NCBI RefSeq assembly: GCF_036023875.1 | Contig: NZ_CP107931.1 | Location: 4,588,001-4,652,000 of the forward strand | Length of the DNA stretch: 64,000 bases | Direction of reading: 5' to 3' | From: Mycobacterium sp. NBC_00419 | GTDB lineage: Bacteria > Actinomycetota > Actinomycetes > Mycobacteriales > Mycobacteriaceae | Shown here: positions 46,209 to 54,766 of the stretch, one piece after another | How positions within the stretch are numbered: position 1 is the first letter of the stretch | How the letters are laid out: each line of letters starts with the position of its first letter | Position numbers and translations under genes: made by a program | The notes under the pieces: model-generated | Seen by the model: only the letters and a program-made list of their open reading frames with translations | The model's database searches: none | Told to the model about the DNA's origin: nothing

Positions 46209-47882
46209 ATGGACGCGCACGATCCGGGACGCACCCTGATCGCCGTTGGCGACGGCCGGGCACGGCGCATGCGCCGCCGATCCGGGATCGTGGTCGCCGT
46301 GGTGCTGCTGGTCGTAATCGCGGCATCCGCACCATGGGCGTCGCGATGGACACCGCAGCCACCGGCGATCTCCGGTCCGTATGCCTCGCTGCTGGCCGCG
46401 TCGTCGAACCTCGGCCCCTCGCAGGCGGCTGATGCCCAGCTCACTGTCACGCTGTCCACGCCCGCACGCCCGGCCACGCTGATCGGGTGGGCGCAGTCCC
46501 ACGGCCTTGCGGTCCGCTGGCGCGACGGCCAGGGCTGGGCGGTGGTCACCGGACCCGCACAACGACTCTCGGATGCGTTCGCCGTCCCGATTCACGACTA
46601 CCGGGGCCAACGCGGCCAGGTCTTCTACGCCTCGCCGCAACAACCGGTCCTGCCGAGCGCGCTGCGCGGCGAGGCCGATGCCGCCGGACGGATCCTGAGC
46701 TACCTGCCGCACCGGATGGCGCGCCCCGTCCTGCCACTGGACGTACCCCGGCCCGGTTTGAGCCCGAAGAATCTGCTCACCGCCTACAACGCGACCCCGC
46801 TCGTCGACGCCGGCTACACCGGAAAAGGCGCCACCGTCGTCTTCTTCGCGTTCGACGGCTTCGACCAACGTGATCTGGACATGTTCGCCGACACCTCCGG
46901 GCTGCCGCGGTTCGCCCCGGTCGTGGTCGACGGCCCACTCGGTCCCGCGCACGGCGAGACCGTGATGGATCTGGAAGTGGCCCACGCCATTGCCCCCGAT
47001 GCGCGCCTGGTGGTGGTCAACGCCCGCCCGACCCTGGTAGGCGGGGGCACCTTCGAGAAGATCGGCGCGATGTTCGATTCCGCCGCCCGGCAATACCCCG
47101 GCTCGGTGTGGAGCCTGTCGATCGGTTGGGGCTGTGAGGCTCTGGTCACCGCGGCCGACCTAGCGCCGGTGCGTGCCGCGCTGACCAACGCCCATCGCCG
47201 CGGCATCGCGGTCTTCGACGCCAGCGGTGACGCCGGGGGACTGGAATGCAAGGGCGGCCAGGACTGGTCGGCGCCCCCCGGCCCAGACGACGTGGGGGTG
47301 GACTCGGTCGCGTCGCTGCCGGAGATCACCTCGGTCGGGGGCACCACGCTGTCCACCGATCTGGAGGGCAGGTGGCTCGAGGAGCGAGCATGGGTCGACG
47401 TGCCGATGTCGCAGGGCACCAGCGGAGGCGTGTCCCAATTGTTCGCCCGCCCCGCATATCAGCACGAGCTCTCCGGCGAGCGCGATGCCGCACACCGGCT
47501 GGTTCCTGACGTGTCGGCGGTCGCCGATCCCTTCACCGGTGTGAAGCTGATCTACGAGCAGGCTTCCCGAATCGGTGGCGGCACCTCGCAGGCGGCACCG
47601 ATCTGGGCGGGCCTCACGGTGCTGATGAATCAGTACGTGATGGATCGCGGCGGCAGGCCGCTGGGCGACATCAACGCTCTGCTCTACCGGGTGGCCGAGG
47701 GCTCGCATCTACCCGGCTTCCGCGATATCACGTTGGGCGGCAACGCCGTCGACACACCAGGTGCGGGATATGACCTGGTGACCGGGCTGGGAAGCCCCAA
47801 CGTCGCGAATCTGGCCCCCAATCTCCTCGACGCGCAGCGGGCACGGCTCATCGCGGGCGACTATCTGCCCGCCGGCGGGTGA
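46209..47882 (+). CDS. Membrane-anchored sedolisin (peptidase S53) family protease
   Basis: The protein has 557 residues. An N-terminal hydrophobic segment (GIVVAVVLLVVIAASAPWA, about 26-45) acts as signal or anchor, then a pro-kumamolisin activation domain (about 75-150) and the S53 catalytic domain follow. The catalytic triad is Glu250 and Asp254 in HGETVMDLEVA and Ser460 in GGGTSQAAPIW, with the oxyanion Asp341 in DASGDAGG. Sedolisins are acid-active serine-carboxyl peptidases. Calcium-site features appear near the C-terminus in FRDITLGGN and GAGYDLVTGLGSP. It probably acts in the envelope. Confidence 0.9.
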   Translation: MDAHDPGRTLIAVGDGRARRMRRRSGIVVAVVLLVVIAASAPWASRWTPQPPAISGPYASLLAASSNLGPSQAADAQLTVTLSTPARPATLIGWAQSHGLAVRWRDGQGWAVVTGPAQRLSDAFAVPIHDYRGQRGQVFYASPQQPVLPSALRGEADAAGRILSYLPHRMARPVLPLDVPRPGLSPKNLLTAYNATPLVDAGYTGKGATVVFFAFDGFDQRDLDMFADTSGLPRFAPVVVDGPLGPAHGETVMDLEVAHAIAPDARLVVVNARPTLVGGGTFEKIGAMFDSAARQYPGSVWSLSIGWGCEALVTAADLAPVRAALTNAHRRGIAVFDASGDAGGLECKGGQDWSAPPGPDDVGVDSVASLPEITSVGGTTLSTDLEGRWLEERAWVDVPMSQGTSGGVSQLFARPAYQHELSGERDAAHRLVPDVSAVADPFTGVKLIYEQASRIGGGTSQAAPIWAGLTVLMNQYVMDRGGRPLGDINALLYRVAEGSHLPGFRDITLGGNAVDTPGAGYDLVTGLGSPNVANLAPNLLDAQRARLIAGDYLPAGG

Positions 47883-47886
47883 GCCG

Positions 47887-49395
47887 TTGCCGAGTCCGAT
47901 TTTCCCGCAGCAGTCCCCATCGGGGCGCCGTGGTTTCGGTGCCTGCCTGATCCTCTTGGCGGTGGTACTGGCCGGCTGTGCCCTGTTGCGGTGGCAGGCG
48001 CCGATGATCGCGATCGCCGCGCTCGGGCTGCCCGCACTGTTTCTTCTCTATCTGCGTCAGACCCGCCAGCCGACCCGTGATGCCGTCATATCCGCGGTGA
48101 TCGGGATCGGGCTGGGTGTGGGTTGGGCGGTGGTCGTCGGTCCTATCGTTGCCCAGGCCTACAGCGCTGCCCTGGGCTCGCAAACGGAGCTGCGCCACGT
48201 CGCGGTCTCCGGGGTGGCGATCCCGGCCGGTGGCGCGCTTCTGATGCTGGTGCCCGCCGTGGTGGTGCGGGCGATCGACCGTGCGAGTCGGGAGCCGTTG
48301 CGCGGCTTCGCCGCCGGCGCACTGGGGGCCACCGCCTTCAATGGGGCCTCAACGGCCACGCTGTTGTGGCCGCAGCTGGCGATGGGCGTGGTCGCGCACG
48401 ACCAATCGGCGGCGAGCCTGCTTGCCGAGGCACTCGTGGAGGGACTGGCGTGGCCATTGGCGTCGCTGGCCGGCGGTGCGATCGTCGGTATCGCCCTGTG
48501 GCGCACGGCGTTCCCGGATGGGCTTCGGCGCAACGGGAAACGACTCGCGGGCGCACTGGCGGTGGCGCTGATCGTGATAACCGCGATGGGGTTGGTGGAC
48601 ATCGCCCCGCTGCCGTTGCGGGCATACGTTGTCGCACAACTGCTCATCGCGGTGCTCGCGGTGGTAGCGCTGCGGATCGCCGGTCGCGGTGCCCTGCCGC
48701 GCGAGGTGCCTGACGGTGCAGCGCAGTCGCCGACCGGTGTGCTGGTCTCGTGGGTGAGTGTTCTCGGCGTCGTCGCCGCCGCAGGAGTGGGCGTGTCGAC
48801 GCTGATCACGCCGGTCGCCAAGGCGTATGTGTGCCCACCGGATTGCGGCCGGCCACCGCTGGGCACACCGGTGGAAACCAACCCGCGCTACAGCGGGGAC
48901 AACGGCGCGTTCTCGGTGGCCTATCCGGACAAGGGATCGGCCTACGAGGTCACGTTCGAGCCGGCGGGAGTGGCCGGCGTCGAGTTGACCTATGTCGGCG
49001 GCGACACCGGAACCATGGTGCTTTTCGGTGAGCCGGCGCTGGGGCGCACGCCCGAGCAGATCGTCGAGCAGGTTCTGCGCAGCAAGTACCCGCAGGCAGG
49101 AGTCAGCTACCAGATCCCCAACGCGTCAGTCGGTTACCAGCCGGGGTACGGGGTCGTCGCCGACGTCCATTCCCGGGACTCGGCGGCGTCCTACACCAGG
49201 CTGCGGGTGATCGTCATGGCAGCGGTCAAGCACGATTACGCACTCGTCGCGGCTGCGGTGGGGCCCTATCACGAATTCAGTCCCGATTACGGGACGGGTC
49301 ACCCGTCGGGAGCCAACCTGGAACTGGCCATGGACATGGGCAAGTACGTCAACAGTTTCCGGTGGGGAGGCGACCGCTACGGGCGCCGCCCGTGA
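47887..49395 (+). CDS. Multi-pass membrane protein with extracytoplasmic C-terminal domain
   Basis: The protein has about 502 residues and is not recognised as a named family. Roughly eight hydrophobic segments lie in the first 310 residues (for example 17-35, 40-56, 66-90, 108-126, 190-205, 222-240, 243-262, 286-306). A soluble domain of about 190 residues starting YVCPPDCGRPPLG follows, with two Cys likely in a disulfide. The soluble part has features (FSVAYPDKGSAYEV, GYGVVADVHSRDSA) seen in mycobacterial secreted domains. The TTG start is five bases after the S53 stop, so the two genes are probably co-transcribed; it may assist or regulate the protease. Confidence 0.68.
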   Translation: MPSPIFPQQSPSGRRGFGACLILLAVVLAGCALLRWQAPMIAIAALGLPALFLLYLRQTRQPTRDAVISAVIGIGLGVGWAVVVGPIVAQAYSAALGSQTELRHVAVSGVAIPAGGALLMLVPAVVVRAIDRASREPLRGFAAGALGATAFNGASTATLLWPQLAMGVVAHDQSAASLLAEALVEGLAWPLASLAGGAIVGIALWRTAFPDGLRRNGKRLAGALAVALIVITAMGLVDIAPLPLRAYVVAQLLIAVLAVVALRIAGRGALPREVPDGAAQSPTGVLVSWVSVLGVVAAAGVGVSTLITPVAKAYVCPPDCGRPPLGTPVETNPRYSGDNGAFSVAYPDKGSAYEVTFEPAGVAGVELTYVGGDTGTMVLFGEPALGRTPEQIVEQVLRSKYPQAGVSYQIPNASVGYQPGYGVVADVHSRDSAASYTRLRVIVMAAVKHDYALVAAAVGPYHEFSPDYGTGHPSGANLELAMDMGKYVNSFRWGGDRYGRRP

Positions 49396-49415
49396 CCGTC
49401 CTATCTGCTGGGCCC

Positions 49416-49913
49416 CTACCGCTGGGGAGCTGTGGAACCGGCCACCGGCATCGCTGGCATGCCGAGCTTGCGGTGGTCCCACGAGCGGGTGCGATTGGCC
49501 ACGATGCGCACGGCGATGCGCTTGTTCATCATCATGTCGACGGCCGGCTTGAGGTCGTCGGTGTAGGGCCCGTTATAGCGCTCCCAGACGTTGACCCCGA
49601 CCTTGAAGATGGTGTCCGGGTCCTCGACGATCTCGGCGACACCTTCGAACGCCACACCGCGCAGCGTGTCGTAGGTCATGCCGTCCTCGATGAGGAAGCT
49701 GACCCGCGGGTTGCGGCGCAGGTTCACCGTCTTCTGCGACTTGGCTTTGGTCTCGACCCAGATCTCGCCGTCGATAACGCCGTACCACATCGCCACCAGG
49801 TGCGGCTGGCCGTCGGGGCCGACGGTGGCCATGGTGCCGGTGCGGCTGCGGGCGACGAAGTCGACGATCTCCTCGTCGGTCATCACGATCTGGTTGCGCT
49901 GGTTGGTTCCCAT
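49416..49913 (-). CDS. PPOX-class F420-binding protein (Rv2991-like)
   Basis: This 165-residue split-barrel flavin/deazaflavin-binding protein matches Rv2991 in length and position. RTGTMATVGPDGQPHLVAMWYG is the first barrel strand set, and KSQKTVNLRRNPRVSFLIEDG is the phosphate-contact region. Rv2991 belongs to the flavin/F420-dependent oxidoreductase B group and has been reported to bind F420. The physiological reaction is not known. A cofactor synthesis gene, fbiD, lies 7 kb away. Confidence 0.87.
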   Translation of the reverse strand: MGTNQRNQIVMTDEEIVDFVARSRTGTMATVGPDGQPHLVAMWYGVIDGEIWVETKAKSQKTVNLRRNPRVSFLIEDGMTYDTLRGVAFEGVAEIVEDPDTIFKVGVNVWERYNGPYTDDLKPAVDMMMNKRIAVRIVANRTRSWDHRKLGMPAMPVAGSTAPQR

Positions 49914-49957
49914 GGGCTGTCAGTGTGGCAGGTGTCTCATCGGCTGTTGCACGGAGA

Positions 49958-50659
49958 TCACAAACGGCGGGTGAGCGCCTCGGCGGCGGACAATAAGTCG
50001 GCCGCCCAGCGCGCACCCGGACGCCGGCCCATCCGGTCGATCGGCCCGGAAACCGACACCGCCGCGATGACCGCGCCGCTGCGATCGCGCACCGGCGCAG
50101 AGACACTGGCCACTCCGGGCTCGCGTTCGGCCGCGCTCTGCGCCCAGCCGCGACGGCGCACCTCGGCCAGGGTGCGCTCGGTGAACTTCGCCGACGCAAG
50201 CACGGCCTGTTGGGTGGCGGTGTCGCTGTAGGCCAGCAGCACTTTGGCCCCCGAACCTGCCGTTAACGGCAGACGGGCCCCGACCGGCACCGTATCGCGA
50301 AGGCCCGCAGGTGGTTCCAGGGCCGCAATACACACCCGCGACGTGCCCTCCAGGCGGTACAGCTGCACGCTTTCGCCGGTGATCTCCCGCAGCCGCGGCA
50401 GAACCGCAGCTCCTGCGGCCAGCAGGGGATCGTTGACCTGTGCGGCCAGTTCGCTCAGCGCCGGTCCCAGCCGCCAGCGCCCGGCGGTGTCGCGGGCCAG
50501 TAGGCGGTGGACTTCCAGTCCGGCGGCCAGTCGGTGCGCGGTCGCGCGCGGCAGGCCGGTGCGCTCGCAGAGTTCGGCCAGCCCGCAGGGTGACTCGGCA
50601 ATCGAATGCAGCACGCCCACAGCTTTGTCGAGCACGCCGATGCCGCTATCCTGTCTCAT
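49958..50659 (-). CDS. IclR-family regulator, LtbR-like
   Basis: The protein has about 233 residues. It has an N-terminal winged helix (VLDKAVGVLHSIAESPCGLAELCERTGLPRATAHRLAAGL) and a C-terminal IclR effector domain starting near residue 70. It is divergent from leuC-leuD across about 75 bases, as is LtbR of Corynebacterium glutamicum, which represses leucine genes. The equivalent in M. tuberculosis is Rv2989. ATG 50659 overlaps the left arm of an inverted repeat, suggesting autoregulation. Confidence 0.88.
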   Translation of the reverse strand: MRQDSGIGVLDKAVGVLHSIAESPCGLAELCERTGLPRATAHRLAAGLEVHRLLARDTAGRWRLGPALSELAAQVNDPLLAAGAAVLPRLREITGESVQLYRLEGTSRVCIAALEPPAGLRDTVPVGARLPLTAGSGAKVLLAYSDTATQQAVLASAKFTERTLAEVRRRGWAQSAAEREPGVASVSAPVRDRSGAVIAAVSVSGPIDRMGRRPGARWAADLLSAAEALTRRL

Positions 50660-50689
50660 ATCGAGATACTAACGTCCCGAAATGTGAGA
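50654..50689. promoter_or_regulatory. Inverted repeat in the IclR-leuCD divergent promoter
   Basis: TCTCATAT (50654-50661) faces ATGTGAGA (50682-50689), seven of eight bases complementary, separated by 20 bases. A nested TCTC-ATATC-GAGA (50654-50666) is also present. The position across both starts suggests an operator for the IclR protein. Confidence 0.5.
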
Positions 50690-50732
50690 TGGCCAGCTTC
50701 CGGCGCGGAGTGGCCGACGGAGGAATCGAGAA

Positions 50733-52166
50733 GTGATGGCCCAGACCGACAAGCCAAGAACGCTGCCCGAGAAGGTGTGGGAGGACCACGTGGTCGTCCC
50801 CGGCGCGGGCAGTGGCAGTTCGCGTGAACCCGATCTGATCTACATCGATCTCCACCTCGTCCACGAGGTGACCAGCCCGCAGGCCTTCGACGGCCTGCGG
50901 TTGGCCGGACGTCCGGTGCATCGCCCGGATCTGACGATCGCCACCGAGGACCACAATGTCCCCACGGTCGACATCGACAAGCCGATCGCCGACCCGATCT
51001 CACGCACCCAGGTCGACACCCTGCGGCACAACTGCGAAGAATTCGGCGTCCGGTTGCACCGGATGGGCGACGCGGAACAGGGCATCGTGCATGTGATGGG
51101 ACCGCAACTCGGCCTCACCCAGCCGGGCATGACGATCGTCTGCGGCGACAGCCACACCTCCACCCATGGCGCGTTCGGCGCCATCGCAATGGGAATCGGC
51201 ACCTCGGAGGTCGAACATGTGCTGGCAACACAGACACTTCCGTTGCGCCCGTTCAAGACGATGGCGGTCAACGTCGACGGTCAGCTGCCGCGCGGGGTGA
51301 CGGCCAAGGACATCATCCTGGCCGTCATCGCCAAGATCGGCACCGGCGGCGGCCAGGGCTATGTCATCGAATATCGGGGCAGCACCATCGAATCGCTGTC
51401 GATGGAAGGGCGCATGACCATCTGCAATATGAGCATCGAAGCCGGTGCGCGCGCCGGCCTGGTCGCCCCTGACGAGACTACCTACGAGTTCCTGCGCGGC
51501 CGCCCGTACGCGCCCACCGGCGCGGATTGGGATGCCGCGGTGGATGCTTGGGAGAAGCTGAAAACCGACCCCGGGGCAGAATTCGACACCGAGGTCTACA
51601 TCGACGCGACGACGCTGAGCCCATTCGTGACGTGGGGTACCAATCCCGGTCAGGGCGTGCCGCTGTCTGGATCTGTGCCCGATCCGGAGCTGATGCCGGA
51701 TTCCGAGCGGCAATCAGCTGAGAAGGCTTTGGCATACATGGACCTTCGAGCGGGTACCCCGATGCGCGAGGTCTCCGTCGACGCCGTGTTCGTCGGCTCG
51801 TGCACCAATGGTCGCATCGAGGATCTGCGGGCAGTCGCCGATGTGCTGCGCGGCCGCAAGGTCGCCGACGGAGTGCGGATGCTCGTCGTGCCCGGCTCGA
51901 TGCGGGTGCGCGCCCAGGCCGAATCCGAAGGCCTCGGCGAGATCTTCACCGCCGCAGGCGCCGAATGGCGCCAGGCAGGCTGCTCGATGTGCCTGGGAAT
52001 GAACCCCGATCAGCTCGCGCCGGGCGAGCGTTGCGCCTCGACGTCGAACCGGAACTTCGAAGGCAGGCAGGGCAAGGGAAGCCGCACGCACCTGGTTTCG
52101 CCTGCTGTCGCCGCCGCCACCGCGGTGCGCGGCACGCTGTCCTCGCCCGCCGATCTCGAAAACTAG
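50733..52166 (+). CDS. leuC: 3-isopropylmalate dehydratase large subunit
   Basis: The aconitase-type large subunit, about 477 residues, isomerises 2- to 3-isopropylmalate in leucine synthesis. The [4Fe-4S] ligands are the Cys in [13 protein letters not shown] and the pair in [32 protein letters not shown] is an active-site stretch. GTG 50733 and ATG 50736 are adjacent starts behind GGAGGAATCGAG. leuD follows after 19 bases. Confidence 0.96.
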   Translation: MMAQTDKPRTLPEKVWEDHVVVPGAGSGSSREPDLIYIDLHLVHEVTSPQAFDGLRLAGRPVHRPDLTIATEDHNVPTVDIDKPIADPISRTQVDTLRHNCEEFGVRLHRMGDAEQGIVHVMGPQLGLTQPGMTIVCGDSHTSTHGAFGAIAMGIGTSEVEHVLATQTLPLRPFKTMAVNVDGQLPRGVTAKDIILAVIAKIGTGGGQGYVIEYRGSTIESLSMEGRMTICNMSIEAGARAGLVAPDETTYEFLRGRPYAPTGADWDAAVDAWEKLKTDPGAEFDTEVYIDATTLSPFVTWGTNPGQGVPLSGSVPDPELMPDSERQSAEKALAYMDLRAGTPMREVSVDAVFVGSCTNGRIEDLRAVADVLRGRKVADGVRMLVVPGSMRVRAQAESEGLGEIFTAAGAEWRQAGCSMCLGMNPDQLAPGERCASTSNRNFEGRQGKGSRTHLVSPAVAAATAVRGTLSSPADLEN

Positions 52167-52185
52167 CCCTGCTAAGGAGAACACG

Positions 52186-52782
52186 ATGGATGCCTTCCAC
52201 ACCCATACCGGCATCGGCGTTCCGCTGCGACGGTCCAATGTCGACACCGACCAGATCATTCCGGCGGTGTATTTGAAGCGGGTCACCCGAACTGGTTTCG
52301 AGGACGGACTTTTCGCCGCATGGCGCAACGATCCGTCATTCATCCTCAACCTGAGTCCATTCGACCGGGGCTCAGTGTTGGTCGCTGGACCCGATTTCGG
52401 CACCGGATCCTCGCGCGAGCATGCGGTCTGGGCGCTGATGGACTACGGATTCCGAGTGGTCATCTCATCCCGATTCGCCGACATCTTCCGCGGCAATGCG
52501 GGCAAGGCCGGCCTCTTGGCAGCCGAAGTGGCCCAAGATGACGTCGAACTGCTCTGGAAGCTGCTCGAGCAGAATCCGGGGCTGGAAATCACTGTGAATC
52601 TTCAAGATCGGAATATCACCGCCGGAACAACCGTGGTGCCGTTCACGATTGACGATTACACGGCATGGCGACTGCTCGAAGGTCTCGACGATATAGGCCT
52701 CACGCTGCGGAAACTCTCCGAAATCGAGGCCTACGAAGCGGCTCGGCCCAGCTGGAAGCCGCGCATCGTGGCGCCCTCCTGA
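52186..52782 (+). CDS. leuD: 3-isopropylmalate dehydratase small subunit
   Basis: This 198-residue swivel-domain subunit pairs with Leu[14 protein letters not shown] and [17 protein letters not shown] are the conserved substrate-binding loops. AAGGAGA precedes the ATG. A Gly/Pro-rich gap of 198 bases leads to hupB. Confidence 0.95.
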   Translation: MDAFHTHTGIGVPLRRSNVDTDQIIPAVYLKRVTRTGFEDGLFAAWRNDPSFILNLSPFDRGSVLVAGPDFGTGSSREHAVWALMDYGFRVVISSRFADIFRGNAGKAGLLAAEVAQDDVELLWKLLEQNPGLEITVNLQDRNITAGTTVVPFTIDDYTAWRLLEGLDDIGLTLRKLSEIEAYEAARPSWKPRIVAPS

Positions 52783-52838
52783 GGCCTCCCGGAGCCGAAT
52801 TCCCGCCTCTGGCGGGGGGTTCGCGGTTCGGGGATTCA

Positions 52839-52960
52839 CCGCCCTAGGGCGGCAACCGCTTTGCTGAAATCCTCCTAAGCAATACCTGAAATTGGGCGTG
52901 GCACTTGGAAATCTGCTGGCCTTGGGTTTAACGTGTTTGTCAGTCGGTCCAAAAAGGACC
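52839..52960 (+). promoter_or_regulatory. hupB upstream region with two palindromes
   Basis: CCGCCCTAGGGCGG (52839-52852) is a perfect 14-bp palindrome that may end the leuCD transcript or serve as an operator. GGTCC-AAAAA-GGACC (52946-52960) would form a small hairpin in the hupB leader, just before GGAGG (52970-52974). No certain -10 was placed; TTTAAC near 52926 is a weak candidate. Confidence 0.4.
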
Positions 52961-52980
52961 ACTGTTTTCGGAGGAATTGA

Positions 52981-53658
52981 ATGAACAAAGCAGAGCTGAT
53001 CGACGCTCTCACCGCGAAGCTGAACGTGGATCGTCGGCAGGCTACTGACGCGGTCGAGAACATCGTCGACACCATTGTGCGCGCGGTGCACAAGGGCGAC
53101 AGTGTGACCATCACCGGTTTCGGTGTTTTCGAACAGCGTCGTCGGGCCGCCCGCGTTGCGCGCAATCCGCGCACCGGTGAAACCGTGAAAGTAAAGCCGA
53201 CTTCCGTTCCTGCCTTCCGTCCCGGCGCCCAGTTCAAGGCTGTCGTCTCTGGCGCGCAGAAGCTTCCGTCCGAGGGACCCGCGGTCAAGCGCGGCGCCGT
53301 CAGTGGCCCGGTCAAGAAGGCTGCCGTCAAGAAGGCGGTCCGCAAGGCCGTCGTGAAGAAGGCCGCTCCGGCTAAGAAGGCTCCGGTCAAGAAGGCCGCT
53401 CCGGTCAAGAAGGCCGCTCCGGCTAAGAAGGCTCCGGTCAAGAAGGCCGCTCCGGTCAAGAAGGCCGCTCCGGCTAAGAAGGCTCCGGTCAAGAAGGCCG
53501 CTCCGGTCAAGAAGGCCGCTCCGGCTAAGAAGGCTCCGGTCAAGAAGGCCGCTCCGGCCAAGAAGGCCGCTCCGGCTAAGAAGGCTCCGGTCAAGAAGGC
53601 CGCTCCGGCCAAGAAGGCCCCGGCCAAGAAGGCTCCGGCCAAGAAGGGCCGTCGCTAA
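52981..53658 (+). CDS. hupB: Histone-like nucleoid protein HupB
   Basis: The 225-residue protein has an N-terminal HU fold (1-95, [18 protein letters not shown] to the DNA-binding arm [13 protein letters not shown]) and a long, Lys/Ala/Pro-rich tail like eukaryotic histone H1. The tail is built of repeated [15 protein letters not shown] blocks and ends in KKGRR. In mycobacteria HupB compacts DNA, is acetylated and methylated on tail lysines, and also affects iron regulation. GGAGG lies six bases before the ATG. Confidence 0.97.
   Translation: MNKAELIDALTAKLNVDRRQATDAVENIVDTIVRAVHKGDSVTITGFGVFEQRRRAARVARNPRTGETVKVKPTSVPAFRPGAQFKAVVSGAQKLPSEGPAVKRGAVSGPVKKAAVKKAVRKAVVKKAAPAKKAPVKKAAPVKKAAPAKKAPVKKAAPVKKAAPAKKAPVKKAAPVKKAAPAKKAPVKKAAPAKKAAPAKKAPVKKAAPAKKAPAKKAPAKKGRR
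53362..53616 (+). repeat. 51-bp tandem repeat in the hupB tail
   Basis: Five units of 51 bases, each encoding 17 residues on the pattern [17 protein letters not shown], run in frame (53362, 53413, 53464, 53515, 53566). The first three are nearly identical; the last two have Ala in place of the last Val. Length variation in this tail is common among mycobacteria. Confidence 0.9.
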
Positions 53659-53671
53659 AGTTCACCGTCGG

Positions 53672-53702
53672 ATACGCCGCGGGCCCAGTGCCCGCGGCGT
53701 AT
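53672..53702. terminator. Hairpin between convergent hupB and mutT1
   Basis: ATACGCCGCGGGC (53672-53684) pairs perfectly with GCCCGCGGCGTAT (53690-53702) around a five-base loop CCAGT. There is no U-tract. It probably serves both genes. Confidence 0.75.
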
Positions 53703-53728
53703 TCGCATGTTTGGGGTCCGAACGCGGG

Positions 53729-54709
53729 CTAGCTCTTGCGGGCCAGCGGGCTGGCGATGTAATCGGCCGCGATGATCTCGTTGCCCGCCAGCGAGAGCAC
53801 CCACGTGCTTCCCTTGCGGTTGCGGACCCGGTCCGGCTTGCCGACGTCACCCTCGCGCCACCACGCCAGGAGATACGGAATCACCTTGCCCTGCGTGCAG
53901 ATCACCGGGGTGCCGCCGTGGGCGACGATGTCGAGCAGGCGATCCCGTGCGGCCTGGGGATTCTCGGCGTAGGACTCCTCGGTGAGGTCGGCTTCTGTGG
54001 TGATCGTGACGCCCAGTTCCTGTGCCAGCGGTTCGACCGTCTGCGTGCAGCGGGCCCGGTCGGCGGCGTGGATAGCGGTGGGCCCGAACGCCATCAGTTG
54101 TGCGACCAGTGATTCGGCCTGGGCGCGACCGTTCTTGTCCAGCGGCCGTTTCCGGTCGTCACCCTTGTAGCGCGATTTCACCCCGGCGGTCCCGTGCCGG
54201 ACGACCAATACCGTCTGGGTGTCAGCGGGGTGTTCGGCGAACTTCTTGAGAACGTCGCGGTCGTGCGGATAAGTAAGCCGGTCCGAGGCGTCCTCCGGTG
54301 ACAGCCACTCCAGTCGGTCGACTTCGTCGCCGGGAGCGAACTCGCCACCAACAGCGCGTGCCGCCCAGTAGTGCACCACCTTGATGCCTTCGGGGATCGG
54401 GTAACTCACCTCGGTCAGCCAGCGGCCCAGATGTGACCGCTGGCCGGTCTCTTCCCAGATCTCGCGTACCGCGGCCGCCGGTTCGTTCTCGCCGGCGTCA
54501 AGCTTGCCCTTGGGCAGTGACCAGTCGTCATAGCGCGGTCGGTGGATCAGCGCGATCTCTATCCGGCCGGTCTCGGGACCCGGCCGCCACAGGACAGCTC
54601 CCGCGGCGATCACGCGCTGGGCGGGTTTGCCTTTCTTACTCGAAACGTTCTTGGTCGAACTGGTTTTCGAGCCGCCGCGTGACGTCCCCTTGGCCACTTC
54701 AACTCCCAC
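53729..54709 (-). CDS. mutT1: Nudix hydrolase with histidine phosphatase domain, MutT1
   Basis: This 326-residue two-domain protein is as in mycobacterial MutT1 (Rv2985). The Nudix box reads [23 protein letters not shown] in shape G-x5-E-x7-REIxEExGQ (residues near 70-92). The C-terminal phosphoglycerate-mutase-like domain starts at [11 protein letters not shown], with the catalytic RHG. It hydrolyses 8-oxo-(d)GTP and its diphosphate, and diadenosine polyphosphates, to sanitise the nucleotide pool. The first 30 residues are Lys/Ser-rich. It is followed by ppk upstream on the same strand. Confidence 0.94.
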   Translation of the reverse strand: MGVEVAKGTSRGGSKTSSTKNVSSKKGKPAQRVIAAGAVLWRPGPETGRIEIALIHRPRYDDWSLPKGKLDAGENEPAAAVREIWEETGQRSHLGRWLTEVSYPIPEGIKVVHYWAARAVGGEFAPGDEVDRLEWLSPEDASDRLTYPHDRDVLKKFAEHPADTQTVLVVRHGTAGVKSRYKGDDRKRPLDKNGRAQAESLVAQLMAFGPTAIHAADRARCTQTVEPLAQELGVTITTEADLTEESYAENPQAARDRLLDIVAHGGTPVICTQGKVIPYLLAWWREGDVGKPDRVRNRKGSTWVLSLAGNEIIAADYIASPLARKS

Positions 54710-54766
54710 AAGTCAATTCGGGTCCCGCCTCAGGGCAGAACCGGCCGGCTGTAATGGAAGGTGCTC

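Noticed and set aside
53362..53616. CRISPR-like regularly spaced repeats in hupB
   Set aside because: The 51-bp units are contiguous, in frame and encode Lys/Ala/Pro blocks. There are no unique spacers and no cas genes.
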